From contig CAJVPJ010000062.1 of NCBI GenBank assembly GCA_910592205.1, forward strand, positions 1 through 51,416: a stretch of DNA of 51,416 nucleotides, given 5' to 3'. Both the position numbers and the translations under genes were made by a program. Each line of letters begins with the position of its first letter. Position 1 is the stretch's first letter. Shown here piece by piece: positions 1 through 11,500 of the stretch. Under the pieces are notes generated by a model. That model saw only the letters and a program-made list of their open reading frames with translations. It was not told the DNA's origin and ran no database searches. The DNA comes from Paraglomus occultum (Eukaryota; Glomeromycota; Glomeromycetes; Paraglomerales; Paraglomeraceae).

Positions 1-184
1 ATCACTCGAATACTAAACGCTATCTAGCTGTGCCAGACTAACCACTATCACTATCGCTGTATAACCAGCAACAGCTGGTATAGAAGCAATTCAATTACAT
101 ATTCAAAGAATCTTGCACTACTTTAGTGCTGTAACGCCGCAAAAACGACGACCTGACGAACGTAATAGCTTAACGTATGTTTGT

Positions 185-2116
185 TTAGTATGAACATACA
201 TTGTTTAATATCCACGATCGTAAGCATAGAGTTGCTCTCGCAGTATCAGGATCTAAACGATTTCTCTGTGACGTTATTACTTGTCCGGCAATCGAAAATG
301 TCTGTTCAGAAGCAACAATTGTTGCTTGAACAGATAGATAATCCTGTGCCATGAGCGATAGAATCGGATATACATTTTTTTGAGAATTAGTATACCACCA
401 AAGCAGTGGGTCGACTTTATCTTCTAATGGCGCAGACAAATAGCGCGTGAGCTCAGACATAATTAGTTGCTGCTCATTTGCAGAGTTGTTATTTGAAGTA
501 GTGGTGATTCCGGTATTATGGTTAGACAATACAACAGACCCAGAATGAGTGTTAATAGATGAGTTTCTTTGTCGGAGTTGGCGAAAATAGTTGCGCACAT
601 CGATGTTGTCATCATTGATACTTTCGTCCATATTATATGGTGAGGAACCGCAATACGATGTTAACTCTAAAATGGTTGCTTTGACTTGCTCTTGTTCCTC
701 TTGATTTTTAAATGTTTAGAAGTATTGCAGAGATTTGAGATGTGCAATCTAAAATGGGCCAATAATCGTTGAGCTTGTTGTAAATACTACGTGCAGTTGT
801 TGACTGGTTGTGGTTGTTTTCAAGATTTTCCAAGATTGCTAAAAAACATAATCGTATGTCACCTTGTGTTGGATATTTTGATGTGGAGAGGAAAAGAGTA
901 GCCCACTTGATCAGCTCTAGTAATACAATAATATCATAAATATCCTGCAATTTGGATGGTAATGGGTATCATTCTCTTATAGTAGAATTGCCAGCCTGAA
1001 GCATTTGGAGTACAGGCTGCAAATGTTCAAAATTCTTTAGCATATAGTACATGGAATTCCCAGGAGCAAGATAATTAATGCTTTTAATCTCACACAATGC
1101 TTTTAGAGACATGACAGTTGGTGCAGAGGATCATAGATAAGTCATCATGCTTCAGACTTTTTTGACTATTTCATTCACTTGCTGGAGACCTTCTTGGACT
1201 GCAAGATTAAGCACATGAGCTGCACACTGGTAATGAGCAAAGAAGTTGTCAAACTCATCCTCCAGCTCTTTTGCAAGTGTTCTACCACAGACTAACATTG
1301 CTGAAGCATTATCAGTTGTTAATGCTGCCCAGATTTAGATTGTGTTTGTCTAACACATTCATTATTATTATAGCCTCAGCCCTGTATGTCACACAGTCAT
1401 CAGAATAATATCCAAAAGAAATGTCTTAAGTGTCCAATCAGAATCAACATAATGAATTGTAAGACTGAGGAAAGCTGTATGATTTTTTGCAGCCCACATA
1501 TCTGCTGTAAATGATACTCTCCCTGGAACTTGACTGACCATTGTCTTAATTAACTGTCTTTTTTCTTCATAATTTGCAACAATTTGGTTTGGTCATGTAC
1601 TGTGTGTCTATTATGAAATGTATACTGCAGATCTAATGTAGAAATCATTTCTCACCATTCTGTCACCTCAACTGTACTAAATGGTTGGAGGTCGCAGACT
1701 ATCCACTTTGCAATCACTTTATCTCATCGATTTTGTTCAACTCCAGGATGAGGGTCATTGCAAAACTCATGAAGAGTTCATTGTTGTTTTTTAGGTGCAT
1801 CAATAGAATGCATACCTAGATGCTTCCATAACATGAATACACTGGAATTGATTGAGAATACAACTTTACATATTTTGCACACTGGAGTATTGGGGTGAGT
1901 TGGGAGTGACTTATCAAAATGTATCCATACAGTGCTTGTTTGGTAACTCTTACTTTGAGTATTATTATTAGCATTATAATTAGTAATAGTTGTATCTTGT
2001 GTTAAAGTTGATGAAGATGATGACACACTAGGTACATTCAAAATCAAATCTTCTGCCCATAATTCTGCATCATCATTAAAATAAAGTTCATCAGTAGGGA
2101 TGTAATCATCATTCAT
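185..2116 (-). pseudogene. Degenerate hAT-family transposase
   Basis: This is a broken hAT DNA-transposon transposase read on the minus strand. The N-terminal part (1778-2116) carries a BED-type zinc finger: 'CKICKVVF' followed by a spaced His pair in 'HLGMHS'. Further on, in shifting frames, are recognisable transposase blocks: 'FTADMWAAKNH' near 1480-1520 (the usual catalytic-domain start), 'CAAHVLNLAVQEGL' near 1190-1230, and a 'KYPTQ...LNDYWPIL' block at 708-950. The C-terminal ORF (185-631) has the hAT dimerisation domain with 'DPLLWWYTNSQ' and 'ASEQTFS'. At least four frame breaks and internal stops separate these pieces, so no full protein can be made. I did not find convincing terminal inverted repeats or a target-site duplication. 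The left end may lie near or beyond the window start. Confidence 0.85.
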
Positions 2117-2252
2117 AATGAATAAGATTATTGCATGGTAATACTAATACAGCAAGTGGCATATTTGTGAGAAGATATGTCATTTTTTTTAACACTGTTA
2201 GAAAAAGGAGATAAAGCACATGTATATTCTACATTTTAATTATTATTACAGA

Positions 2253-2466
2253 ACCATTTGAAACTGAGAACCAGAAAGACCAGTCTAAGTCCTCAAAAAC
2301 CTTGTCCAACATTACATTTACCTTTTAATGGAAATTTAATTTTCATTAAAAGGAAATTGTCTGCATGTTCTAAACTTCTATTGGTTATTAAAAACCATTT
2401 GGAACTGAGAACTAAAAGACCAGTCCCAGAACCAGTTCTGGGACTGGTTCCTAGAGAACTTGTCCA
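2253..2466. repeat. Duplicated unit with palindromes
   Basis: A roughly 32-base unit (2253-2284) recurs in direct orientation at 2394-2424 with a few mismatches. Both copies are followed after a spacer by 'cttgtcc'. Between them is a perfect 10-base inverted repeat, 2321-2330 with 2344-2353. The second copy runs straight into a 14-base perfect inverted repeat, 2419-2432 with 2435-2448, separated by only two bases. It lies between the hAT relic and the P-loop fragment and looks like the end of a small non-autonomous element. Its parent element is not identifiable here. Confidence 0.6.
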
Positions 2467-2515
2467 TCCCCGTTAATGACAAGGCAATTCTTTCAGCATA
2501 TGCGAAATCAGAAGA

Positions 2516-2795
2516 TCAGAGATCTTTCAACAACTCCTTACTCTGCAGAGTTGCAGGTGGGCATCCAGTTGAGTCCTCCTTGCAGAAACACATGTATACA
2601 AGTGGACGCGTTTTAGCTAGCTCAAGGGCAGTTCTAGTTTTCCCATATCCTGAGGACTGTACAATAGCCAAATAGTTGTAGAATTCATTCCCACCATTGG
2701 CAACCACATGAATTCGCTGGTCCAGCTTGGCCAAATAATCCACATCTTGCTGAAACGGGACTTTGAAGCCTTATCGAGAACTTGAAGAAGAGAAG
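2516..2795 (-). pseudogene. P-loop NTPase-like fragment
   Basis: A minus-strand coding fragment contains 'AIVQSSGYGKTRTALELAK', which fits a Walker A loop (SSGYGKT), followed by 'TRPLVYMCFCKEDSTGCPP'. The upstream part reads on past the nominal start as 'KVPFQQDVDYLAKLD', preceded by an AG that could be a splice acceptor near 2780. From memory, this combination resembles a P-loop NTPase family that is abundant in Glomeromycotina. Only about 90 residues are present and the reading frame closes at 2516 without a Walker B region, so the copy is truncated. A possible upstream exon is listed separately. The function is unknown, and I give no gene symbol. Confidence 0.5.
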
Positions 2796-3194
2796 AAAAA
2801 AAGGGACTTTTAGTCTCTTGTTGTTTAGGAGCAGCATATTTAGACCAAGAACAAACCCGTGCTGGCTGTTACCGAAAAGCGTGAACTGCTCGTTGCTAAC
2901 AAGACAGAAACCAAAAGGTTAGTAACGCAATAAGCATTTCAGGTTATAACAGCATTCGAACTATACTCCTCCTGACGCGTGTTGTAATGCATTCGAACTA
3001 TTCTTCTGTTTCTTAATTTAACCCATACTGTTTCTTGTCTCTTTTGAAACGAGTTTACGTATAGCCTAGTCATACTACGACTCTGCTCTGCCCCAACTAA
3101 TAACCCCCAACCACCTCTCTTGCAATATAGCACAAACCAGTAACAGTATTCAAACTCTTCTCCCCGTTGCTCCTCTATCCTCCCAATTCATTGC

Positions 3195-3524
3195 TTGCTT
3201 ACCTTGTTGTTCTTCGTATGCGTTGATGATATCCTTATCTGTAGCATTTCTGTTCTTCTTTATATATGAACCGATAAACAAATCAGGAACGTCGTCCAAG
3301 GTAAACATGTTGTCAATGCAAAAGAGTCGCGATCTAGCTCTGCGCCAGCCCTGTTTATACGTTTTACTTACACAAACATGTGATACTTCTCCGCATTGAA
3401 GCGCCGAATCAACTATAGTTACCCGGATCCAGCACACTTGGCAAAGCAGATCGGGAACCCTCCATGCTTTTGTCAGAGACAAATGATAATGAAGACAAAG
3501 GCAAATCTCTTCTTTGCATATCAC
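3195..3524 (-). CDS. Possible exon(s) of unrecognised gene
   Basis: The best part is near 3195-3310, reading 'LDDVPDLFIGSY' and 'NATDKDIINAYEEQQ' and ending at a good splice donor (GTAAGC) at about 3200. The residue composition looks like real protein, with charged helices. The upstream part of this open frame does not look protein-like. It could be an exon of the same decayed gene as the P-loop fragment at 2516-2795, but the implied intron of about 400 bases is much longer than others in this window. I do not recognise a family. Confidence 0.3.
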
Positions 3525-3679
3525 GTTAACAAATGTCTATTTTCTTCTCATACTGTCCCAAAGGCTCGGTTAGTTGTATTGTATTCTGCTACTACGTAAT
3601 GCAATTCTGTTTTCGGAAGTGAAGCAAATTGTTTTTTACGTAACGAGTCGTATGATAATGGATAACTGAATTCTCTTTA

Positions 3680-4225
3680 TTACTCTCTTAAACAAAGTAT
3701 GTACAGTACTTTTGCATATTCACTAGAGTGATTGCATGGGAGGAAATACTCGAACCCAAAGCCATTGATGAGTACTCCTATACTTTGGTCGGCTAGTGAA
3801 TCTATGCTACACAGTATTATTAAGGCTGTCAACGTCTTCTTCTTTTTTTTATCAACCCACTCCTGTACTGCTTCGACAGTCATTTCCGTGGATTAGTTTT
3901 TCGCAGGTAAAAGTTTTTTAGAGTTGAGGCTGCAATGCCTTTTCCTTCACGTAAAGTATAGATTTCGGTTGCCATTTTGTTAAACGAGAAAGTTGAGTCC
4001 AGCTCAGTTTTCGTATCAAATAATTGTTTAAAATATTTTCGACGTTCTCTCGGTATTTTCGCTCACTGAGTAGTTTAGCGGGTTTGGATTTTACTTTAAT
4101 TTTTCCTGGCTCGACTGCTTGAACTATCGCTTCAAGCTTTTGGCTTATATTGTCGAGCTGATTGTAGGTTTTATAATGCAGAGAGAGACCGAGAATAAGT
4201 CCAATAAATAGCCCGCAAAAAATTC
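3680..4225 (-). pseudogene. Frameshifted small gene, 'LREGKGIAAS' domain
   Basis: Three adjoining minus-strand reading frames together give one plausible protein. The first (about 4225-4060) has a hydrophobic stretch ('GLFIGLILGLSL'), then a helical and basic segment ('NISQKLEAIVQAVEPGKIK'). The second (about 4060-3885) gives 'KMATEIYTLREGKGIAAS' and 'TLKNFYLRKTNPRK'. The third (3883-3680) continues with 'MTVEAVQEWVDKKKKK'. The shift between the second and third is a single base in a short A run (3883-3885 on the plus strand). The first shift lies within about 4040-4068. The middle domain is helix-turn-helix-like and, from memory, recurrent in Glomeromycotina predicted proteins. I read this as a pseudogene, though sequencing indels would look the same. 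Confidence 0.5.
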
Positions 4226-4250
4226 AACATATGTAATAATTGGACTTATT
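4194..4250. repeat. 12-bp perfect inverted repeat
   Basis: Arm 4194-4205 (aataagtccaat) is the exact reverse complement of 4239-4250, with a 33-base spacer. It overlaps the 5' part of the frameshifted minus-strand gene. It could be a hairpin or the footprint of a small element. Confidence 0.6.
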
Positions 4251-6876
4251 ACTAGACGCGGCAATTGAACTAATATAAGGAATTTTTTAAAATGACACGC
4301 AAAATTTATCACTTTTTTAAAATTAATACATTCTTCGACTGAGGATTATAATTAGTTGTTTTAATAATATAGTCCTATGTGTGGAAAAAATTTTATCGTC
4401 GAGGATGTTAAATGAGTCGGGTAAGTCAGCTTACGGGAGCTAGATTAATGTCTATCTGCAATAACGAACGTTGGATGGCGGGAAAGATTATTCAATTGTT
4501 TAATTAAACAGTTTAGTATAACATAAATTTTGTTACGTCTGATCAAAATTCTAGCTCTAAATGTGGTTATAATCAGTTAGACCAGCTAATTTGCCGTAAG
4601 CTTATTATACTTTATATTGTAATTTTGTATATTAATATGGAGTTTTTTCTTTGTTAATTTTTTTACTGTTATAAACTTTAAACTGCTACGGCTTTGAAAA
4701 AGGAAAGCTAAACCCTTAATTGTTATAAAAATGTATGCCTTGACAAATGCACAATAAATTGGGCGTCTTATTTTAATTTTGCCGACTATTATTTCACTAA
4801 CAGTGCATTCACCGACAATCAACTACCAAAAAAAAGTTAATTTTCAAATAATGTTAGTGAAATATTGTTGGTGAAAATAAATGTCTCCGCTATAAATTAC
4901 GTATATAGAGGCCGTTTACAGACAGTATCAAAACTTAACAATTAATATACTTTTAAAGTCATGCTATCAAATGATTTGTGGTATATCATATATTAGAAGC
5001 TCGAATTCGGCGAAATTAAAACATTGTCCAATCTCACGATAAATTGGTTGTAATTAATTTTCTCAAGTTATTGTCGCAAATGCAGAACTACGGTCATAAT
5101 TTTAGCTGACATACCAAGATTAATGTCTGCTTTACAATGCTCCAAAGATGGGACGTCATTGCCAACCACGACACTACGTCAAATTATTATTAACACAAAA
5201 TAGCCTACATAATAGCGGTCTTCAGTACGTTAAACCACATTTCATGTTTAGTAATACAATTTTAAAAGCAAAGTTTTTCAGTCTCAAAGAATTTTTATAA
5301 CAATTTTTCCGGAACGAATTTCATTACTTAAATAATAAACGAACTTTCTGTGGAACAAATTTTTCAATCACACTATTAAGCGCGCAAAGTATTAATTTAA
5401 AAAATTCTTTGGCTTATAACAGCGACTTTTTTTCTTGTCCCGTTGTTGGACAAGATGATTGACATCGTATAGAATCTTTTTGTTCTAATATAATACCTCG
5501 ATTTTTTCAGACTAACGACGTTATGAATGCTTGAAACTTTAACATACGTGGTCTTATAATTTGCCAACTTCTACATTCTTATTTATTTTTGTTGCACTAC
5601 CTATGCTAATTAGCTACAGAGATCGTCACAAGAAAATACTGTGTATAGAAAACGACAGAAAGGTCAGTAAATAAAACAGGAATTATTAACTGCAGTTGTA
5701 TTATTGTTAAAATTCTTTGTAAAAAATTTGGTGCAGTCGATTGTACAAAGACAGGATGGTTTATCGTTTAACGTGATAGTCCGACTATTTCGGCGATTAG
5801 ACGTTTCACTACTGCTTTGCATGCGATCACAAACAAGGACAATAACAACGTATTTATTTTTGTCGGATCGAATCAGAGAGTAAAGCTTATTGCAATTGAA
5901 AATAATTATATTTATTTGCAGAAATAGTTTTAAGATTGAAACGTTTTATGAGAAGGGGCATGTAGTATAGATTTTGTTGAAAAAGTAAACCAGCAGAGGT
6001 TTAAGATTTTAATATATTCGTCAGGGTTTCTGATTTATCCAAGAAAGGAAAATCTTGATCAAGTGAATTGGCGATTAATTTGACTAATACTAAAATGGTT
6101 GATGTCAATTCAGTTTAATTAGATCGATGCTGTCATTATTAGCGTTAGCGTCAAGGACATAAATCCGTATTAGGAATTCAACCCAGGAGAAATGTTACAC
6201 GATAAACAATACACAATTTTTTCATTGGTCAAAATTAAAAGTGCTATTTGGGAGTAGTCTACTTTTATATTAGCAAAGGATACCACTGATGGCTCAAGTC
6301 TCCAAAACGCCATTTACTCATGAACAGGGTAACAATGACCCCTCAACCATAAATTTTGTACTATTTCAATAACAATTGCCTATGCATTCGATGCAACACT
6401 GTTTGTTATTGTATGCAGCCGTTCTGTTCTACAAAACACATGTTCAGATTCAGTCCATGCTCGGAAGAATGTAAGCATTTGAGCTACAATAATGATCACT
6501 TTCTTTCCCTAGAAGCCAGTGTGGCGATACTTTGACAATACTTGTTGCTGTTTAAAAGGATTAGCGGTAGCGCTAGGGTCGTCTGGCTAAAAGATTGATT
6601 ATTTATATCGTACAAACAACATCACGTGAATATACAAGAACGTTCTTTTGACCAAAAAAGTTAGTAATATAGATATTATACGTCATTCTAAAAATACCCT
6701 AACCTTATTACATAGTCACTTAAAATCACCAATTGAAAATTGAGATCCTTCAATCTAACCCGTAGATAAAGACCGTACACGCAAACAAATGACAAAACTG
6801 CTAAGAAACTTCCGAGGCATCTATCTCAAGGAAGTACCTTAGATTGTTAAGAAAAAAATAGAAAAAAAGATAATTC
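4251..6876. other. Long AT-rich gene-poor stretch
   Basis: About 2.6 kb in which I see no convincing gene. The only open frame of note (minus, 4586-4822, 78 codons) has no family resemblance and a composition expected of AT-rich noise. At 4791-4875 there are two interlocked inverted repeats (see separate entry). The right end is the probable promoter and 5' leader of the proline-rich membrane-protein gene, with an A-rich run just before its start codon. Confidence 0.5.
4791..4875. repeat. Two interlocked inverted repeats
   Basis: Arm A (4791-4802) pairs perfectly with A' (4852-4863). Arm B (4808-4819) pairs with B' (4864-4875) with one mismatch. The order A-B-A'-B' is crossed rather than nested, so both stems together would form a pseudoknot-like fold. 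Its role is unknown. Confidence 0.5.
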
Positions 6877-8244
6877 ATGGCTGCCCCAACGGCAGGAGGA
6901 GGTGACCCAAATGGAGGAGCTCCAGCTCCTTCACCACCAGCTCCTAACCCCGCGCCAACACCACCAGCTCCTAACCCCGCGCCAACACCACCAGATCCAA
7001 ACGCTTCTCCAACACCACCAAATCCAAACGCTTCTCCAACACCACCAAATCCAAACGCTCCTAACCCCGCTCCAACACCACCAGATCCAAACGCTCCTAA
7101 CCTCGCTCCAACACCACCAGATCCAAACGCTCCTAACCCCGCTCCAACACCACCAGCTCCTAACCCCGCTCCAACACTACCAGCTCCTAACCCCGCTCCA
7201 ATACCACCAGATCCAAACGCTATCCCTACTTCAACAGCAGACCCAAACGCTATCCCTACTTCAACAACAGACCCAAACGGTCAGCCATTATCAACGGACT
7301 CATTATCGACTGACTCATTATTTACATTGACTTCATCGACTGCTTCAGTTGGGCCAACATCTACTCAAACATCGATTTCGCCTAATAAATCTAAAGGGTC
7401 ACCAGGGTTAATTGCAGCAATAGTTGGAGTTGCCGTTGCCGCTGCTATTGTAATATTGGTTTTGGGAATCTGGTTTTGTCGTAGACGTAAATACAAGACA
7501 TATGGACGACCTACTACGCGTTCTGAAACAAAAGATGCACAGATTGGCTATATTTTAAGAGGCGAAGGTAATGTAAATCCTTTTACGCCCAATGATAGCG
7601 TGATATCTCCAATAGGAGGAATAACGAGAGGAGAAGACCAGAGATCGTCAATTTCAACGAACAATGCAGGATATTCAGTAGCCGACAGTATTGCAGAAGA
7701 TCCCGCAACATCAACAGACTCGCGGCGCGCATCGATTGTTGTTCCTACACCAATCACTAGGGTTGATATTCGAAAGTTGGACGCTGCACTAAATACCGTA
7801 CAGGGTCGGGATCCATTTGGGGATCCGAGCACCGAAGGCTCGACTTCGATAAGAAGCAGTCCCGCCAATTCTATCGGAAATTATGGAGCGTACTCTACAC
7901 ATTCACGAATGCAATCCACCTCGACTCCACCTCTGAACCAAGGAGGTTTAGGTGAGAGTACAACTGCTCCTCCGTCATTGAACAACAATGCCACTACTTT
8001 TCGACCAATGGAGACTGCACATATCCAAGATTTTGGATCTGTCGGTTCTCGGTCATCATTACAGAGTACAGGCAATTATGGAGGAACGAACGGGCATTCT
8101 CGAACGCTTCGTCAGCAACAACTGGGGCAACACGGGGGTTCTTTGGATCTGGGTCACCGTGTGAACGATTCTGTTTCGTCGACTTCTGGACAATCTGCCG
8201 ACGACAGAGTAAGGGAATTACTACTACAGCGTGGGACCCTTTAA
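6877..8244 (+). CDS. Pro-rich single-pass membrane protein
   Basis: A single-exon gene of 455 codons. Residues 15-115 are a tandem array of 'APNPAPTPP' and 'DPNASPTPP' units, followed by a Ser/Thr-rich stalk (about 120-170) expected to be O-glycosylated. Residues 177-198 are a strong membrane segment ('AAIVGVAVAAAIVILVLGIW'), followed by a positive stop signal (CRRRK). The rest, about 255 residues, is a Ser/Gly/Asn-rich hydrophilic tail. The layout matches fungal cell-surface proteins or wall-stress sensors with a wall-spanning proline/Ser-Thr stalk, external N-terminus and cytoplasmic tail. No N-terminal signal peptide is visible, so either it inserts by its internal segment or an upstream exon was missed. 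The ATG at 6877 follows an A-rich leader. The gene converges with COG1. Confidence 0.75.
   Translation: MAAPTAGGGDPNGGAPAPSPPAPNPAPTPPAPNPAPTPPDPNASPTPPNPNASPTPPNPNAPNPAPTPPDPNAPNLAPTPPDPNAPNPAPTPPAPNPAPTLPAPNPAPIPPDPNAIPTSTADPNAIPTSTTDPNGQPLSTDSLSTDSLFTLTSSTASVGPTSTQTSISPNKSKGSPGLIAAIVGVAVAAAIVILVLGIWFCRRRKYKTYGRPTTRSETKDAQIGYILRGEGNVNPFTPNDSVISPIGGITRGEDQRSSISTNNAGYSVADSIAEDPATSTDSRRASIVVPTPITRVDIRKLDAALNTVQGRDPFGDPSTEGSTSIRSSPANSIGNYGAYSTHSRMQSTSTPPLNQGGLGESTTAPPSLNNNATTFRPMETAHIQDFGSVGSRSSLQSTGNYGGTNGHSRTLRQQQLGQHGGSLDLGHRVNDSVSSTSGQSADDRVRELLLQRGTL
6937..7230 (+). repeat. Tandem repeat encoding Pro-rich array
   Basis: Imperfect in-frame units built from 'ccaacaccaccagatccaaa' and 'gctcctaaccccgct' blocks are repeated about ten times. 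Units differ mainly by exchange of whole blocks (PAPN, PDPN, PNPN), as expected from unequal crossing-over or replication slippage. Copy number is likely to vary among strains or nuclei. Confidence 0.8.
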
Positions 8245-8593
8245 TACAGGGTGTTTACTTGAATAGAATAAACGGTTGGTAGCGATGTCATTGGGATTAA
8301 AAATTTCTTTGGGATATTATGTGACAAGGGAAAACCCTTACAAAAAACATTTTTATTTCTATCTCTTTATATGTATTTGCTCCTGGGAAAATATGTAAAT
8401 TTAACTGTATTTGTCTAGTGGAGTTTTACTTGTGAGTTAATACGTAAATAAATAATAAAATAATAATAAATCGTGTATTTCTTACCACGCAATCAACTCA
8501 GATACTATTACGATTAGCAATATTTATACTTTCTATTAGTTTTATTTCTACATTGTTTCTATAGTATTACTATTATTAACGTCATATTCACAA
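8245..8593. other. Convergent intergenic region
   Basis: AT-rich 3' flanks of the membrane-protein gene and of COG1, which converge here. An 'aataaataataaaataataataaa' type tract around 8448-8470 probably serves polyadenylation of one or both. No gene is seen. Confidence 0.5.
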
Positions 8594-11500
8594 TTAATAA
8601 TCAATGGTTATCTTTCTGCCTTCCTTCCTCTTGTGACTGATTGGCAGCAGCGTAAACCTTGCAGCCTGAGGGGCGACCGTAAAAATATTATGATAATCTT
8701 GTATTCCTGTGGCTTTTCTTCTACTTCTGTAATGGCGACGTTTCCAAAAAATTTTAAAATGTTACAAAACAGTCAATAAAAACAAAACTCGATGATCGGT
8801 TCAACGCTTACATGTCTGCTACCCTGGGATTCAGTTGAAGGATCAAACCAAGCAGTATGATACTACGACTGTAATGCCTGTCAATATTTTTATTCAAAAG
8901 TGGTTCAAATACTGCCAAATCAATTGGGTCAATCTGGTAAGAATAGATTAAACAAGTAAAGAGGTAAATTAATTCTGCTTCATCATCCCATTCGGAAAAT
9001 CCAACATGCCCTCACAAGTCTTTCACTTTACCTTTCCTTTTATCGTAGTCAAGACGTTGTTCACAACCAAGTTATAGCGTTCTCGTTGCATCTTCATCTC
9101 TTCGTCGTGTTTGTTTGCAGTATGGGAAGCATCGTCAGTATCATAGCCCAAACCATCAGAAGCTAACCAACATCCTTCAAATACTTTTGTCAAAAACTTG
9201 ATATCAAAAAGCATTTGAACAGAGCCCTTCTCAGAAACTTTCGCAAAAGAGGGCGATGACACGAATGCAGAATAGCAAGTAAAAATTGTTGTCGAAATAG
9301 ACATCAACAGATTCTTGAGGACAACCTGCAATGTGTCGAGAATTGCATTAGTTTTTTGTCAAACTTGGCAGCGTCGTATACTTAATCTGAATATTACCTT
9401 ATCTATCGTAGGACTACCGGCTTTGTTAATCTCTTGACAGATTTTGAACAAGCAATGCGCTACTGTACTCGTTGGTTGTGCAGGTAACTTTATCACCTCG
9501 GATGAATCCGTCTTTAATAACACATCTAATACAGTGGCCAAATGACGATCGTAAGAAACTTGGTAATGGCGTCAATCTACACCAGTTGACTCTGACATAC
9601 AATACCTTCCCAGACAAGCGTTATGACACCTGGCACATCCCACATTGTATTCTGTAACATTTCGTTTATAGTCTTCTCGGCTGCATGTACGACTTGTACG
9701 ATCCACTGATCGTGAGACGATATGTACACTTCCATTAGCGATTCGCGTAATTCCGAAAGTTTGGGATTCAGATATGTGAGCTTCTGAAGAGTAAAGTAAG
9801 ATCCCGCCATCTCATGCTGTGATTGATTGAGTGCGATTTCCAATTGAGTCGAATTGAGAGCAATGGCTCGAGCTATTCGACCAAACAACCTACGCTTTAC
9901 TGAAAGAAATGTTTAAGTAAATATATGTGTAGAACGTATTTTGTCATCTAAATTATCAACCCTCTTACCGTTAGTCAACTCGACAGTATTAGCTGTCGTG
10001 GATTCCATCAAAGACATTAATTGATCTCTATATGTTATGACTGCCTTGGCCAAAGCCTCTTGAAAGAATGTAACCAAACTTTCAACATCCCTACAAAGTG
10101 GCATTTGGTAAACCCGTTCGCATTAAATTCATTCGAGCGCGCGAAAAAGAGAATAAAGAGTACATAGTCAGCTTACTTGGTTGCATCAAACAATATCCCA
10201 TAATTGTCTTTATCTTCATAAACGTCTACGTTCTTGTTACGTTTCACTATCGAAAAGATCGGCTCAAAGTCATCCAATAAGCGCATAAGTGACTTGTCGA
10301 ATGCTTGAGTGGCGTCACGCACAATTGTAGTTTCTGCAGAAACAAGATAGTGTATTTTCCCTTTAAAGTCATGAGAAATACTGCGATTTGAAGCAAACAA
10401 AGCGTCTTTGTGTTTCCAAACGAATTTTTCCAGATCATGCTCTGAATTAACAGTACTTGAATTAGTCGTTTGTCGAGGCTGCAGTCAACCACACTACAAT
10501 AACTAACCTTCATTGGAGAGGTCTTCCAGATTTTTTAGTTTATCGTAGAGAAAAGTTTTTGGTTGATTCGACAAATCCTCCAGTAACATGTTGGCAATCT
10601 CTTGAAATCGATTGTTAAATCCCTTTCTAAAAAGATCACGCCAAATCGAAAAGTTTTTATTCAAAGCAATATTGCAAGCCTGAAAGGAAATGAACGCAGT
10701 GTTAGCGCTTTAACTAGAGTGGTGAGTTGAATGCAACGTCAGATACTGACCACATTCCATGACCACGTTGATTTCGGTATAGTCAGTACAAAACCCAGAC
10801 TAGTCGTTCTGGAGACTCGCCCTTTATCCGACAGTCTCGTGTCATCCAAAGCAGCACTCTCATCATGCCTCAACACATCCCATAGACTTCCACGTAGATT
10901 GTTCAATTCTCTGGCAGACTTGACATTGGCTAGTTGTAACCCTAGCTTTCCTCCTTCAAACTCATCGATGACGTGATCAATCCACAAATTCATTCTTAAC
11001 CTCACATCATCTTGAGATAGCTGCCCTCTTGGTCCAGTCATGTGAAGAAAAGGCGTGAGCGTTTGAATGGATTCGGGAAGATACCTGATCAACAAGTGAA
11101 TGTTTGTCGAAGCAGAGTATAATCTTGTCAATGATGTCTTGGACTCACGAGGCGACATTGCTGAATAAGGTGACTTGAGGTTGTCTGTGTGTATAGTAAA
11201 GCCTTGCTGTAGTTGCGTCAAGTAAATCTCGAACAGAGACTTTTCATTGCCAACGTTGTTGAATACCAATCCCACTTGAACCACGGTCGATCGAATGAGA
11301 AAAATGATATCTTTAAGACATTCGGACAGAGGTAGATTGCCCTTGTTCTCAAAAAGCTGGCTTAGGCCAGATGTGCGCATATCCAAAAACATTCTAAATA
11401 CATCTTTCATTGTCACATCATCCAAAAGCATTATTGCACACAATGTTTCTGCCAAGCTCTGTTTGATTTGAAAAAAGAAATGAATATTAAATTACATTTT

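Noticed and set aside
6902-7330. A 142-codon open frame rich in Gln and His overlapping the proline-rich gene
   Set aside because: It is the +1 shadow of the proline repeat array; the repeat has no stop in that frame, and it ends where the repeat ends.
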